A stretch of 64,000 nucleotides of DNA from Flavobacterium psychrotolerans (GCF_003097635.1 NZ_QCZI01000014.1:22015-86014), one strand, 5' to 3'; positions 47,177 through 56,555 are shown, numbered from the stretch's first letter. The notes: generated by a model not told the origin, from the sequence alone. Numbers and translations are program-made.

Positions 47177-47221
47177 CAAAGATAAATGGTCTAAAAAAAA
47201 GTGTCTGTCGGCTACTTTACA
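47177..47221 (-). promoter_or_regulatory. Crp/Fnr-type box and -7 element upstream of the YHS run
   Basis: On the minus strand, TGTAAAGTAGCCGACA (47221 to 47206) is followed by exactly 21 nt and then TATCTTTG (47184-47177), a match to TAnnTTTG. The box has the TGT-N10-ACA outline of Crp/Fnr sites. Its centre lies about 29 bp upstream of the -7 element, near -41, where class II activators bind. The same box and spacing occur upstream of the DM13 gene. Confidence 0.75.
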
Positions 47222-47236
47222 TTTGAAGAATTAAAA

Positions 47237-48136
47237 TCAAAATATAATATTATATTGAACCCCTATAACATATTTTCGAGTCAATCCATCTGGACGAACA
47301 GCTCTAACCACAAATGGAGTTGCTAAAGAAAGTTCAATGCTATTGCGTGTGTCAAAATTGTATGTAGCAATTAAATTTCCGTTAATCGTTAATCCATCAG
47401 AATCCGGAATGGTTTCTCTATTACTAAAAATTGTTTCATAACTATCTTCTCCAAGATGGTAAATAAATAAAATATTCGGTTTAAAAATAACTTTTTGATG
47501 CACCGTTTTTATGGTGTGAGTTACTCTCAACAAAGCGTCCGATTTGCGCACAAATAAATTAGTTGAAGGAAAATCACCAGTTCCAGAAAATTCTTTGAAA
47601 TACGAATTTTTGTTATTGTTAAAAACTGGGATTTGGATTGAGGCATTAAAATCCCATTTTCTATATTTCAAATTGGCTCCAAGAAACAAATCAAATGTTC
47701 CCAAACTCGATTGGTAGTCCAAAGAAAGGGAATAACCATTGATTTTTTTGTTGGAACTTGTAAACGGAAATTTCCACCCCATTAAAGTACTCCATTGTTT
47801 GTTCTTTCTTTCTTTGAACGTATAATTTCCAATCAAGTAGGCATCACCAAAAGAAGCTCTTGTTCCAAAATTCCCATTAGCGGTAGAGAAAGTAACTTTA
47901 CATCCTAACGAAAAAGCATTATTTATCTTTCTTGAAAAGGAAATATAAGGAGAAAAATAAGTGATATCCGATTTGCCGGCTCCAAAAACAGTAGCAATTT
48001 CAACATTGTTTTTCAACACATTCCCTGTTGGTTTAAATCCATTTCCAACAGAACAAATTCCTGCATCACTGCACCCTTGTCCATGAATAAAAATTGTGGT
48101 TAAAAAAAATGTTAGCACCCAAAATGTCTTTTTCAT
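47237..48136 (-). CDS. Outer-membrane beta-barrel protein
   Basis: The start is the ATG at 48136 (MKKTFWVLTFFLTTIFIHGQ), which gives a signal peptide cut near residue 20. The mature protein begins with three near Cys residues (GCSDAGICSVGNG) and continues with regular beta-strands alternating aromatic and polar residues to a final YNIIF. It reads like a 12- to 14-strand barrel. The gene begins 5 bp after the DM13 gene stop, so the barrel is part of the Crp-box operon. No ligand is evident. Confidence 0.75.
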   Translation of the reverse strand: MKKTFWVLTFFLTTIFIHGQGCSDAGICSVGNGFKPTGNVLKNNVEIATVFGAGKSDITYFSPYISFSRKINNAFSLGCKVTFSTANGNFGTRASFGDAYLIGNYTFKERKNKQWSTLMGWKFPFTSSNKKINGYSLSLDYQSSLGTFDLFLGANLKYRKWDFNASIQIPVFNNNKNSYFKEFSGTGDFPSTNLFVRKSDALLRVTHTIKTVHQKVIFKPNILFIYHLGEDSYETIFSNRETIPDSDGLTINGNLIATYNFDTRNSIELSLATPFVVRAVRPDGLTRKYVIGVQYNIIF

Positions 48137-48141
48137 CCTAT

Positions 48142-48561
48142 CTATTTTTTTGTTAATTCTGCAACAGCAAATAAATGATTGTATTGCTGACAATGAATGA
48201 GCACATAGCTATAGACCGACACATCGACATTTTGAGGAACGGTATAGACCGTTTCGGTAGTCAAATTTCCTAAATTAACAAAGTCGATGGGAGTGTTTGA
48301 TTTTGATAAATACACTTTTAAATCCGGTCCTTCAGATATACTAAAATCATCCAATTCCAATTGGAACTGATTGTTCTCTAAATAAATTTTCGCCGCTCCA
48401 GTTACTTTTATACGATTGGTAGGCACTAACATCCCTTCGTATTTTAAAACTGAATTTGAAGCGTCAATCATTTTCTGAATTCCGTCTCGTGTTAAATCTC
48501 CTTGTACTTCACAAGACAAAAACAAGAGTAAAATTGGAAGTAATAAAAAGTGTGTTTTCAT
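48142..48561 (-). CDS. DM13-domain lipoprotein
   Basis: The start is set at MKTHFLLLPILLLFLSCEVQ (48561), a lipoprotein signal with lipobox LFLSC. The 139-residue product has the DM13 pattern: SNSVLKYEGMLVPTNRIKVTG, LDDFSISEGPDLKVYLSK, TVYTVPQNVDVSVYSYVLIHCQQYNHLFAVAEL. DM13 domains contain a conserved Cys and are proposed to bind a redox cofactor. It is first in a two-gene unit with the barrel gene. A Crp-type box lies 62-77 bp upstream of its ATG. Confidence 0.85.
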   Translation of the reverse strand: MKTHFLLLPILLLFLSCEVQGDLTRDGIQKMIDASNSVLKYEGMLVPTNRIKVTGAAKIYLENNQFQLELDDFSISEGPDLKVYLSKSNTPIDFVNLGNLTTETVYTVPQNVDVSVYSYVLIHCQQYNHLFAVAELTKK

Positions 48562-48593
48562 AGCTATACATTTGATTATCAATTTTAATAAAT

Positions 48594-48638
48594 CAAAAGT
48601 AATTCGACATGGTAAATGAAAATGTCAGCTACTTTACA
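48594..48638 (-). promoter_or_regulatory. Crp/Fnr-type box and -7 element upstream of DM13
   Basis: On the minus strand, TGTAAAGTAGCTGACA (48638 to 48623) is followed by 21 nt and TACTTTTG (48601-48594), a TAnnTTTG match. It differs in one base from the box at 47206-47221 and has identical spacing. The intervening 21 nt differ, so the box and spacing are specifically kept. Confidence 0.75.
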
Positions 48639-48655
48639 ATGGGGACAAAATAATG

Positions 48656-49333
48656 CTACAACTTAGAAAAATCATCAATCAAAATTTCTTTCCTATTGTA
48701 ATAAATCAATTGTTTATCCTCCATTTCATTAAGCAATTGCGTGGCTGTTTGGCGTGAAGTACCTATGATTTGGGCAATATCTGCTTGGGTAAGGTAATTT
48801 TCAATTGTTACTTTATTTCCATTAAAATGCCCTTCTCTTTCAGCCCATTCCCTTAGAAAAGTATGCAATCGTGTTTTAGCGTCTTTAGAAATCAAATTAG
48901 AATAATTATTCTTGATACGCTTCATTTTTAAACCTACAAATTTGGTATAAGTTAAGGCTAGATTGGGATTTTTCAGCATTAAATCTTCAAAATCAGAAAG
49001 TAAGAAACTACAAATCGAAACTTCATCAGTTAATGCTTTAGCATATTCATTAGAGTTTTTATCGCTTTCTAAAGTCAATTCTCCAAACAAATCCCCTTTT
49101 TGAATAATATCTTTTATCATCTCATTTCCGTTCTCGTCAATAGATACAATTTTAATATTACCCTTTTTAAGCAAAAAAATTCTTGGAACGTCACTGGAAG
49201 AAAAATAAATAATATCGCCTTTTTTAGCTTTTTTGAATCCCGTTATAATACACAATTGCTTTATTTGTGACATACTTAATGTCCAAAACAACTTGTGATC
49301 ACGTAAGTACCAATATTTTAATTCTTCATACAT
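48656..49333 (-). CDS. Crp/Fnr-family transcriptional regulator
   Basis: The 225-residue protein has an N-terminal cyclic-nucleotide-binding-like beta-roll (FKKAKKGDIIYFSSSDVPRIFLLKKGNIKI, KGDLFGELTL), a long dimerisation helix, and a C-terminal winged helix: LTQADIAQIIGTSRQTATQLLNEMEDK, whose recognition helix is TSRQTATQLL. No four-cysteine Fnr cluster is visible, so the signal may be a small molecule, haem or NO. It ends 18 bp before the first Crp-type box and lies beside two operons with such boxes. Confidence 0.92.
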   Translation of the reverse strand: MYEELKYWYLRDHKLFWTLSMSQIKQLCIITGFKKAKKGDIIYFSSSDVPRIFLLKKGNIKIVSIDENGNEMIKDIIQKGDLFGELTLESDKNSNEYAKALTDEVSICSFLLSDFEDLMLKNPNLALTYTKFVGLKMKRIKNNYSNLISKDAKTRLHTFLREWAEREGHFNGNKVTIENYLTQADIAQIIGTSRQTATQLLNEMEDKQLIYYNRKEILIDDFSKL

Positions 49334-49539
49334 AGGGTAAAATCATAGGGTGTAAATGTATATAAATTTTCAAAATAAATTAAACTACTCCTAATAATGT
49401 CTGATTCAATCTATAAATTTCAATCAACAGGTATTCAAAATATTTTAATTTTTATAGCAGAAATATTTATAAAAAATTTAACATTAAACCATTTTATTTA
49501 ATTTTAGTCTTATATTTAAAACCTAAAGTATAGATAACC

Positions 49540-51738
49540 ATGAAACGATTTTTCCCTTTTATAGTTGCTATTTTGTTTGTTAACAATATACAAGCAACAA
49601 ATTATTATTTATCTACCAACGGTAATGACAGCAACGACGGGACTTCCCAAGTTACCCCCTGGAAAACCATCGATAAACTGAATAGTGCAACACTGCTGCC
49701 TGGCGATTCTGTTTATTTTAGGGCGGGAGATGTATTCCGTGGCAAAATCACACTAAATCAGGGAGGAAATTCCTCAAGTTATATCACTTTAACGTCTTAT
49801 GGCACGGGTGAAAAACCTATTATAAGTGGTGCTGAATTAGTGACTTCTTGGAATTTAAACGGAGACTATTATCAAGCAATTTTCACCCAACCCGTAACTT
49901 CCTTTTTTGTTGATAACCAAGAAATGATTTTAGCTCGGTATCCTAATGACCACCAATATTTAACGTTAGATTCAGGACAAAAAAATTATTTGAAAGATGC
50001 TTCAATCACAAGTTTGTCGAGTGCCTTATTCGATAACGCAAAAATTTGCATCCATACCGCCCAATGGTGTTGGGAGAAAACACAAATTAGCTCGGTTGCT
50101 TCCGATCAAATCAATTTCAATACCAATGTGCAACTCGTGGCACTCAATCAATACGGTTATTTTGTTTACGGGAATTTAGCCCATTTGGATGTGGTAAACG
50201 AGTGGCAATACGACAGTGCAACCCAGCTTATGAGCTATAAATCTTCCGTTGATCCCAATACTTTAAATTGCGAAGCTTCCGTACATACCAATGGAATCGA
50301 AATTGGTTCGACGGCATCCTATATTTCGATAAGCCAACTTGATTTTGAAAAACAAACTAATGCGGGAATCGCAATCCTATCAGAAAACAACACCCATATC
50401 ATAACGGACAATTGTACTTTTAAAGGTCAATATAATTATGGGATTAGTGATAAAGGGAGTTACAATGAGATGAGCAACAATTACCTTGAGGGTGTTGATG
50501 GTATGGGGATTTACTGCTGGGGAAAAGGTGGAAATGCTACGATTCATCACAACACATTAAAGAATATCGGCCAGTTTAGAAACTATGGAGATGGTTCGCA
50601 AATTAACATGACCGCCATTAAATGTGCTTTTGTGAATAACTGTTACATCCACCATAATAGTGTGGACGGAGCGGGATATTGTGGCATTTCAGCCGATGGG
50701 GGCTACCATTTAGTAGAAAAAAATATAGTCACCAACGCCATGCAATTGAACAATGATGGAGGGGCTTTGCACTGTTTTGGAGGAGGTACACATCACACCA
50801 TCTTTCAAAATAATTTCGTGACCGCCAGCGATGGAAATACGGAAGGCACCTTCAAACCGAGCTTTGTCACACCTGCCATGTATTTTGATAATGATGTGAA
50901 CAATTGTACCATGCAAAACAACACCATCTATAACAGAACGCAAAAAGGAATTTACCTAAATGCGGGTTCGAATAATAATACCGTAAAAGGAAACACCATT
51001 TACGGCTGTAATTACGGAATTGATTATAATGGGAGTATTTTATTTCCTACTCAGATGACTGGAATGAACGTTACCGAAAATATTTTCTTTGCCAAATTAC
51101 CCACAGCCTACATGGTGCGAATGGTTGACAACACAGGAGGTTACAAACAAGGCACTATAGATTATAATTATTATTTCAATCCCTACAACACTGCAAATTG
51201 TGTTTATGTTCCCACTTCAAGCAGTACGAGTTCAACCTATTCTCTTACCGATTGGCAAACAACTTCCGCTTTAGATATGCACTCAAAGGAAAGTTTTGTA
51301 AACTGGAGTACTTCTACAAGCTATGAAACTTTGTTTACCAATCCTACCGATGATGTTGTTGTCGTAAGTTTAGGAACCACTAAATATCTAGATTTAGACA
51401 ATAATGAAGTTTGCACCAGCATTACGTTGCAACCTTATACCTCTAAAATTTTAATAAATTCAAACACTTCCTGCCCTGCTTTATCGGTAGATTCCAGCAC
51501 TCTTCAAGAAGGAATTGTGGTCTTTCCCAATCCGTTTGAAAACGAGTTTTTCGTTCAACTGAATGTTGTTAAAGAAAATGCCAATTTTGAGATTTATAAT
51601 CAAATGGGACAGGTGGTTTCTAAAGGAAAAATGCACACCGGCTTGAATACTATGAACATTGGCTCACTTGCCTCAGGAATGTATTTTTTTAAAACCGATA
51701 TCTCCGAATGTAAAGCTGAAAAAATTATCAAAAAATAA
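49540..51738 (+). CDS. T9SS-exported right-handed beta-helix protein
   Basis: The 732-residue protein has a signal peptide (MKRFFPFIVAILFVNNIQA) followed by YYLSTNGNDSNDGTSQVTPW, the start of many pectate-lyase-like repeats. The body (about 250-560) shows N-ladder repeats such as IITDNCTFKGQ, NYLEGVDGMGIYCW, NTLKNIG and NNTVKGNTIYGCNYGI, which indicate a parallel beta-helix. The last 85 residues (VVFPNPFENEFFVQL to AEKIIKK) match the type A T9SS sorting domain. It is likely a secreted polysaccharide-binding or -degrading protein; no catalytic residues are certain. Confidence 0.88.
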   Translation: MKRFFPFIVAILFVNNIQATNYYLSTNGNDSNDGTSQVTPWKTIDKLNSATLLPGDSVYFRAGDVFRGKITLNQGGNSSSYITLTSYGTGEKPIISGAELVTSWNLNGDYYQAIFTQPVTSFFVDNQEMILARYPNDHQYLTLDSGQKNYLKDASITSLSSALFDNAKICIHTAQWCWEKTQISSVASDQINFNTNVQLVALNQYGYFVYGNLAHLDVVNEWQYDSATQLMSYKSSVDPNTLNCEASVHTNGIEIGSTASYISISQLDFEKQTNAGIAILSENNTHIITDNCTFKGQYNYGISDKGSYNEMSNNYLEGVDGMGIYCWGKGGNATIHHNTLKNIGQFRNYGDGSQINMTAIKCAFVNNCYIHHNSVDGAGYCGISADGGYHLVEKNIVTNAMQLNNDGGALHCFGGGTHHTIFQNNFVTASDGNTEGTFKPSFVTPAMYFDNDVNNCTMQNNTIYNRTQKGIYLNAGSNNNTVKGNTIYGCNYGIDYNGSILFPTQMTGMNVTENIFFAKLPTAYMVRMVDNTGGYKQGTIDYNYYFNPYNTANCVYVPTSSSTSSTYSLTDWQTTSALDMHSKESFVNWSTSTSYETLFTNPTDDVVVVSLGTTKYLDLDNNEVCTSITLQPYTSKILINSNTSCPALSVDSSTLQEGIVVFPNPFENEFFVQLNVVKENANFEIYNQMGQVVSKGKMHTGLNTMNIGSLASGMYFFKTDISECKAEKIIKK

Positions 51739-51761
51739 ACTAATCATACGTTTAATGAATA

Positions 51762-51799
51762 AAAAAGTCCAAACTCAAAATTTTGAGTTTGGACTTTTT
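51762..51799. terminator. Perfect 38-bp palindrome between convergent genes
   Basis: The left half 51762-51780 and right half 51781-51799 are exact reverse complements (19 of 19 bp) with no loop base. It is flanked by A and T runs and lies between the beta-helix gene and the convergent acyl-CoA dehydrogenase gene, so it can terminate both. Confidence 0.8.
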
Positions 51800-51817
51800 A
51801 CTATATAAATATGATAT

Positions 51818-52957
51818 TTAAGAAATCAAGCTTCTCGAAATCACTATTCGTTGAATCTCTGATGTCCCTTCATAAATTTGGGTAATCTTGGCATCCCGCA
51901 TCATGCGTTCTACATGATATTCGGCAACATAACCATTTCCGCCGTGAATTTGTACTGCTTCAATCGTGGTGTCCATTGCCGTTTGCGAGGCAAATAACTT
52001 AGCCATTGCCCCAGATTGTGAAATATCTTTCCTTTCGTCTTTTTCAGAAGCCGCTTTAAAAACCAACATTTTTGCAGCCATGATTTGTGTCGCCATATCG
52101 GCCAGTTTGAATGCGATGGCTTGGTGCTTGAAAATTTCTTTCCCGAAAGTTTTACGCTCTTGCGCATATTTCAAGGCCAGTTCATAAGCTCCCGTGGCAA
52201 TGCCCAACGCTTGGGATGCAATCCCTATTCTTCCGCCATTTAAAACTGCCATGGCAAAATTAAATCCAAATCCGTCAGCACCAATTCGGTTTTCCTTTGG
52301 CACTTTTACATCGGTAAACATTATGGAATGGGTATCTGAACCCCGAATTCCCATTTTTTTCTCTTTGGGACCAATCGCAAAACCAGCCCAACCTTTTTCA
52401 ACTATAAAAGCATTAATTCCTTTATGTCCTTTTTCAATATCCGTTTGGGCTATTACTATATAGGTAGAAGCCGTAGAACCATTGGTAATCCAATTTTTTG
52501 TTCCGTTTAACAAATAATAATCTCCTTTATCGATGGCCGTGGTTTTTTGGGAAGTCGCATCTGAACCTGCTTCGGGCTCTGACAAACAAAAGGCTCCAAT
52601 AACCTCCCCTTTTGCAAGTGGAACCAAATATTTTACTTTTTGCTCTTCATTGCAATATTTTTCTAAAGCGGCACAAACCAAAGAATTGTTTACCGACATA
52701 ATTACAGCAGCGGAAGCATCAACCTTTGCAAGTTCGGTTACCGCTAAAACATATGATATGCTATCCAGTCCTGAGCCACCGTATTTAGGATCCACCATCA
52801 TACCCAGAAAACCAAGTTCTGCCATTTTTTTCACCTGTTCTGTCGGAAATTTAGAATATTCATCTCTTTCAATTACTCCAGGTAATAATTCATTTTGGGC
52901 AAAATCTCTTGCCGCTTGTTGAATCATTAAATGTTCTTCCGTAAGATTAAAATCCAT
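51818..52957 (-). CDS. Acyl-CoA dehydrogenase
   Basis: This FAD enzyme introduces the first double bond in acyl-CoA beta-oxidation. I start at MDFNLTEEHLMIQQAARDFA (52957), giving 379 residues, the usual length. FCLSEPEAGSDATSQKT and NGTKNWITNGSTAS are FAD-binding, and the catalytic Glu lies in QIYEGTSEIQRIVISRSL. It may be short-chain type, but chain length cannot be read from the sequence. No partner electron-transfer flavoprotein is adjacent. Confidence 0.95.
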   Translation of the reverse strand: MDFNLTEEHLMIQQAARDFAQNELLPGVIERDEYSKFPTEQVKKMAELGFLGMMVDPKYGGSGLDSISYVLAVTELAKVDASAAVIMSVNNSLVCAALEKYCNEEQKVKYLVPLAKGEVIGAFCLSEPEAGSDATSQKTTAIDKGDYYLLNGTKNWITNGSTASTYIVIAQTDIEKGHKGINAFIVEKGWAGFAIGPKEKKMGIRGSDTHSIMFTDVKVPKENRIGADGFGFNFAMAVLNGGRIGIASQALGIATGAYELALKYAQERKTFGKEIFKHQAIAFKLADMATQIMAAKMLVFKAASEKDERKDISQSGAMAKLFASQTAMDTTIEAVQIHGGNGYVAEYHVERMMRDAKITQIYEGTSEIQRIVISRSLIS

Positions 52958-53046
52958 AATTAAAAAAAGTTGTGGTTTGTCTAAAATTTTAGCCAAAGGT
53001 AATTTTTTATTGCGAAATTTTCAATTTTGATTTGTAATTTTGGCTC

Positions 53047-54117
53047 ATGTTAAAAGAAAACTATAACGTTATTGGTGTTATGTCAGGGACTTCTCTGGAT
53101 GGCATCGATTTGGCGCACATTAATTTCAATATCATTAACGGAAAATGGTCTTTCAAAATTCTGGAATGCGAAACCGTTAGCTATAATAAAAACTGGATTA
53201 ACGAACTAAAACTTGCCGTAGGTTTTTCTGAAAAGGAATTGCAAATTCTGAATCGCAACTACACCGCTCTTTTGGCAAACATCATTTCCGATTTCATTGA
53301 AAAATATAAAATCGATGCTCTCGACGCCGTTTGTTCTCATGGACACACGATTTTGCACCAACCCCAGAACGGTTTTACCCTTCAAATAGGCAATCTTCTT
53401 GAAATTGCCACTTTGTGCAACCAAACAGTGGTTTGCGATTTTCGGGTTCAGGATGTTCAATTGGGAGGTCAAGGTGCTCCATTAGTACCTATAGGCGATC
53501 GGATATTATTTTCGGAATATGACTATTGTTTGAATTTGGGCGGGTTTTCCAACATTTCGTTCGAATTAAATGGAAATCGAATTGCCTTTGACATTTCGCC
53601 TGTGAATACCGTTTTGAATTTTTATGCCAATCAATTGGGCCTAGAATATGATGACAAAGGACTAATTACCCGCTCTGGAGAGATCAATGAAAGTCTGTTG
53701 AATGAATTGGATGCTTTGGATTTTTATCAAAAGAGTTTTCCTAAATCTTTGGGGTTTGAATTTGTAAAGGAAATCATTTTTCCTATAATGGAAAGCTATT
53801 CTATTCGGATGGAAGACAAATTGCGCACTTTTACCGAACATGTCGCCATTCAAATTGCATTGGCCTTGCCTAATAAAAAAGGGAAATTATTAATTACAGG
53901 TGGAGGGGCCTACAATGAGTTCCTGATTGAGCGAATTCAAAATTATTTACCCAACATTAATGTCATCATTCCTTCAAATCAAATTTTAGAATTCAAGGAA
54001 GCATTAATTTTTGCTTTACTTGGTGTTTTAAAATTACGAAACGAAACTAATGTTCTTAGCACTGTAACTGGCGCAAAAAATGACCACATTTCAGGAATTA
54101 TATACCACGTAAACTAA
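53047..54117 (+). CDS. anmK: Anhydro-N-acetylmuramic acid kinase
   Basis: AnmK phosphorylates and opens 1,6-anhydro-MurNAc during recycling of peptidoglycan. The 356-residue protein has GVMSGTSLDGIDLAHI (ATP/sugar-binding), CSHGHTILHQPQNGFTLQIG, FRVQDVQLGGQGAPLVPIGD and LLITGGGAYNEFLIERI. It is divergent from the acyl-CoA dehydrogenase gene with about 89 bp between the start codons. Confidence 0.95.
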   Translation: MLKENYNVIGVMSGTSLDGIDLAHINFNIINGKWSFKILECETVSYNKNWINELKLAVGFSEKELQILNRNYTALLANIISDFIEKYKIDALDAVCSHGHTILHQPQNGFTLQIGNLLEIATLCNQTVVCDFRVQDVQLGGQGAPLVPIGDRILFSEYDYCLNLGGFSNISFELNGNRIAFDISPVNTVLNFYANQLGLEYDDKGLITRSGEINESLLNELDALDFYQKSFPKSLGFEFVKEIIFPIMESYSIRMEDKLRTFTEHVAIQIALALPNKKGKLLITGGGAYNEFLIERIQNYLPNINVIIPSNQILEFKEALIFALLGVLKLRNETNVLSTVTGAKNDHISGIIYHVN

Positions 54118-54225
54118 GTAAAGTATATCAAAAAAATACTTACATTTGCACGTAATGAGTTGGCTAAAAACAATTTATTTTAGTTATATACGTTATTAGG
54201 TTTAAAGTTCAAATAGCAATAAAAT

Positions 54226-55110
54226 ATGGAATTCACCGAAATAGAAAATAAAAAGAAATCATTAGCGATGACAACTGCATTATTTGCGCTGTTGTTTTTA
54301 CTTTTCGTCTATCTCAAATTCTCAAATCAAATTGAATTACCTGCATTGGACGGCGGTGGCGGTGGCGGTGAAGTCGCGGTGAATTTTGGTGATAGTGAAA
54401 TGGGGTCGGGAAATAATTTTCAATCTGTCGAAAAAGTACTTTCGGCACCCAAACAAACACAACCAACCGTCACTACTGAAAAAGAAATTGTGGTTAGTGA
54501 AAATGAAGATGCACCAGCAATCGTAAACGTTAAGAAACCTGTCGAAACCCCTAAAAAAATTGAGGTTGAAAAACCTATTGTGAAAGTAGTTCCAAAACCA
54601 TCCAAATCAACTTCTGACGCATTATCCAATTTATTGAACGGTTCCAGCAAATCTGGGGACGGTGATGATAAGGTGGCGGGAAACAAAGGAAAAGCAAATG
54701 GCGACATTAATGCCAATGGCTATAATGGTGGTGGCGGAACCGGAACAGGAAGTGGTGGTGGAAACGGCACCGGCCAAGGTCTAGGAACTGGAAGCGGATA
54801 CGGAAATGGTTCTGGAAGCGGGACAGGAAACGGCAATGGTAACTATCAATTAGGGAACAGAAAAGCATTAAATAAACCACAACCCAATTATCTTTGTGAC
54901 GAACAAGGTATTGTAGTAGTACAAATATCAGTAGATAAATCCGGAAGAGTAATTAATGCGAATCCCGGAATTAGAGGAACTACAAATGCCGCAAAATGCC
55001 TGTTGGATCAAGCCAAAATTGCAGCGATGAATACCAAATGGCAATCAGACGAAGGTGCTCCCGAAAAACAAGTGGGTAAAATTATTTATAATTTTAAACT
55101 AACCGATTAA
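54226..55110 (+). CDS. TonB-family energy transducer
   Basis: The 294-residue protein has an N-terminal membrane anchor (LAMTTALFALLFLLFVYLKF, about 14-33). A Pro/Lys/Glu-rich linker and a long Gly/Ser/Thr/Asn-rich low-complexity stretch (about 155-210) follow, then a C-terminal TonB domain: QPNYLCDEQGIVVVQISVDK, SGRVINANPGIRG and KIIYNFKLTD. It connects the proton motive force to outer-membrane receptors. exbB/exbD are not in the window. A TACATTTG -7 element lies at 54141-54148. Confidence 0.9.
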   Translation: MEFTEIENKKKSLAMTTALFALLFLLFVYLKFSNQIELPALDGGGGGGEVAVNFGDSEMGSGNNFQSVEKVLSAPKQTQPTVTTEKEIVVSENEDAPAIVNVKKPVETPKKIEVEKPIVKVVPKPSKSTSDALSNLLNGSSKSGDGDDKVAGNKGKANGDINANGYNGGGGTGTGSGGGNGTGQGLGTGSGYGNGSGSGTGNGNGNYQLGNRKALNKPQPNYLCDEQGIVVVQISVDKSGRVINANPGIRGTTNAAKCLLDQAKIAAMNTKWQSDEGAPEKQVGKIIYNFKLTD

Positions 55111-55146
55111 ATATAAAATCGGCTCTCTTTTATTTTAAAACAAAAA

Positions 55147-56367
55147 ATGAATTATCAAGAAACGGTCAATTGGATGTTCAACCAACTTCCCATTTACCAA
55201 CTACAAGGTGCAACGGCATATAAAAAAGATTTAACCAATACCCTTTTACTGGCCGATTACCTCGAAAATCCAGAAAAAAATATCCGTTGCATCCATGTTG
55301 CCGGCACAAACGGCAAAGGTTCTACGTCGCATATGCTTGCTTCTATACTTCAAGAATCGGGTTTTAAAGTGGGATTATACACCTCACCACATTTAAAAGA
55401 TTTTAGAGAACGGATCAAAATTAACGGGAACGAAATTTCAGAACTATTTGTCTGTAATTTTATAGACAAACATAAATTATTCTTCGAAAACAATGAACTG
55501 AGTTTTTTTGAAATGACGGTGGGATTAGCATTTGATTATTTCAAAACCCAAAAAGTAGACATTGCTATAATTGAAGTTGGAATGGGTGGCCGATTGGACT
55601 CCACAAACATTATTACCCCTTTAATTTCTGTAATCACCAATATTGGATTAGACCACACCCAGTTTTTGGGCACTACTTTAGAGGGCATTGCAATGGAAAA
55701 GGCCGGCATTATTAAACCGAATGTACCTGTAATCATCGGTGAATATACAACCGAAACCAAACCCATTTTTTTAGCTAAAGCCAAAGAAACCCATTCTGAA
55801 ATTTACTTTGCATCCGATAATTATAAAGAAACTTTTCCATGCGAATTAAAGGGAGACTATCAGAATCAAAATAAGAAAACTGTTTTACAAACGATACAAG
55901 TATTGAATTCTCTATATGAATTTAAAGTTTCTCAGAAGCACATTAAAACTGGATTGTTACATGTGATAAAAAACACCGGGCTTTATGGAAGATGGCAACA
56001 AATAAATGATTCCCCAAAAGTGATTTGCGACACTGCCCATAACAAACATGGATTGACAATTGTATTAAATCAGATACAGCAGGAAAAATTTGATACCTTA
56101 CATTTTGTATTGGGAGTCGTAAACGATAAAGATTTGGACGAAATCTTGCCTTTATTCCCTAAAAATGCAAAATATTATTTTTGCAAACCGAATATTCCTC
56201 GCGGATTAGATGCTACAATATTGAAACAAAAAGCAGCCGAACACCATTTATACGGGGAAGTATTCAATTCTGTTACAGAATCTTATGCTAAAGCCCTACA
56301 AACGGCAACAAAATCAGACTTTATATATATTGGCGGCAGTACTTTTGTAGTTGCAGAAATTTTATGA
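55147..56367 (+). CDS. folC: Folylpolyglutamate synthase/dihydrofolate synthase
   Basis: FolC adds glutamate to dihydropteroate and to folates. The 406-residue protein has the Mur-ligase P-loop IHVAGTNGKGSTSHML, the TSPHLKDFRERIKING motif, VEVGMGGRLDSTNII-type residues in IIEVGMGGRLDSTN, and NIGLDHTQFLG. It follows tonB by 36 bp, so both are probably co-transcribed. Confidence 0.95.
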   Translation: MNYQETVNWMFNQLPIYQLQGATAYKKDLTNTLLLADYLENPEKNIRCIHVAGTNGKGSTSHMLASILQESGFKVGLYTSPHLKDFRERIKINGNEISELFVCNFIDKHKLFFENNELSFFEMTVGLAFDYFKTQKVDIAIIEVGMGGRLDSTNIITPLISVITNIGLDHTQFLGTTLEGIAMEKAGIIKPNVPVIIGEYTTETKPIFLAKAKETHSEIYFASDNYKETFPCELKGDYQNQNKKTVLQTIQVLNSLYEFKVSQKHIKTGLLHVIKNTGLYGRWQQINDSPKVICDTAHNKHGLTIVLNQIQQEKFDTLHFVLGVVNDKDLDEILPLFPKNAKYYFCKPNIPRGLDATILKQKAAEHHLYGEVFNSVTESYAKALQTATKSDFIYIGGSTFVVAEIL

Positions 56368-56384
56368 AAATTTATTGATTTTTG

Positions 56385-56415
56385 TTTGTGTATTTAAAAA
56401 AGTGCCTTATATTTG
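56385..56415 (+). promoter_or_regulatory. Promoter of tRNA-Val
   Basis: TTTG at 56385-56388 and TATATTTG at 56408-56415 are separated by 19 nt, an exact fit to the Bacteroidetes TTTG-N19-TAnnTTTG promoter. It lies about 43 nt before the tRNA. Confidence 0.75.
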
Positions 56416-56457
56416 CACACGCAATAAGGAAATAGATTTATTTACAATTGCAAAATA

Positions 56458-56532
56458 GGGCGATTAGCTCAGCTGGTTCAGAGCACCTCGTTTACACCGA
56501 GGGGGTCGGGGGTTCGAACCCCTCATCGCCCA
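56458..56532 (+). tRNA. tRNA-Val (anticodon TAC)
   Basis: The 75-nt sequence folds as a cloverleaf: acceptor GGGCGAT (56458-56464) with ATCGCCC (56525-56531) and discriminator A. The D-arm is GCTC/GAGC, the anticodon arm CCTCG-TTTACAC-CGAGG with anticodon TAC, and the T-arm GGGG-TTCGAAC-CCC. The 3' CCA is not encoded. A tyrosine recombinase gene lies 272 bp downstream on the same strand, a common site for integrated elements. Confidence 0.96.
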
Positions 56533-56555
56533 CAAGTTTAATAACAAATGGTTTC

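Noticed and set aside
54700..54860. Glycine-rich repeat inside the TonB-like gene as a mobile repeat
   Set aside because: It is a low-complexity linker of the protein (Gly/Ser/Thr/Asn runs) kept in frame. No sequence of it recurs elsewhere in the window.
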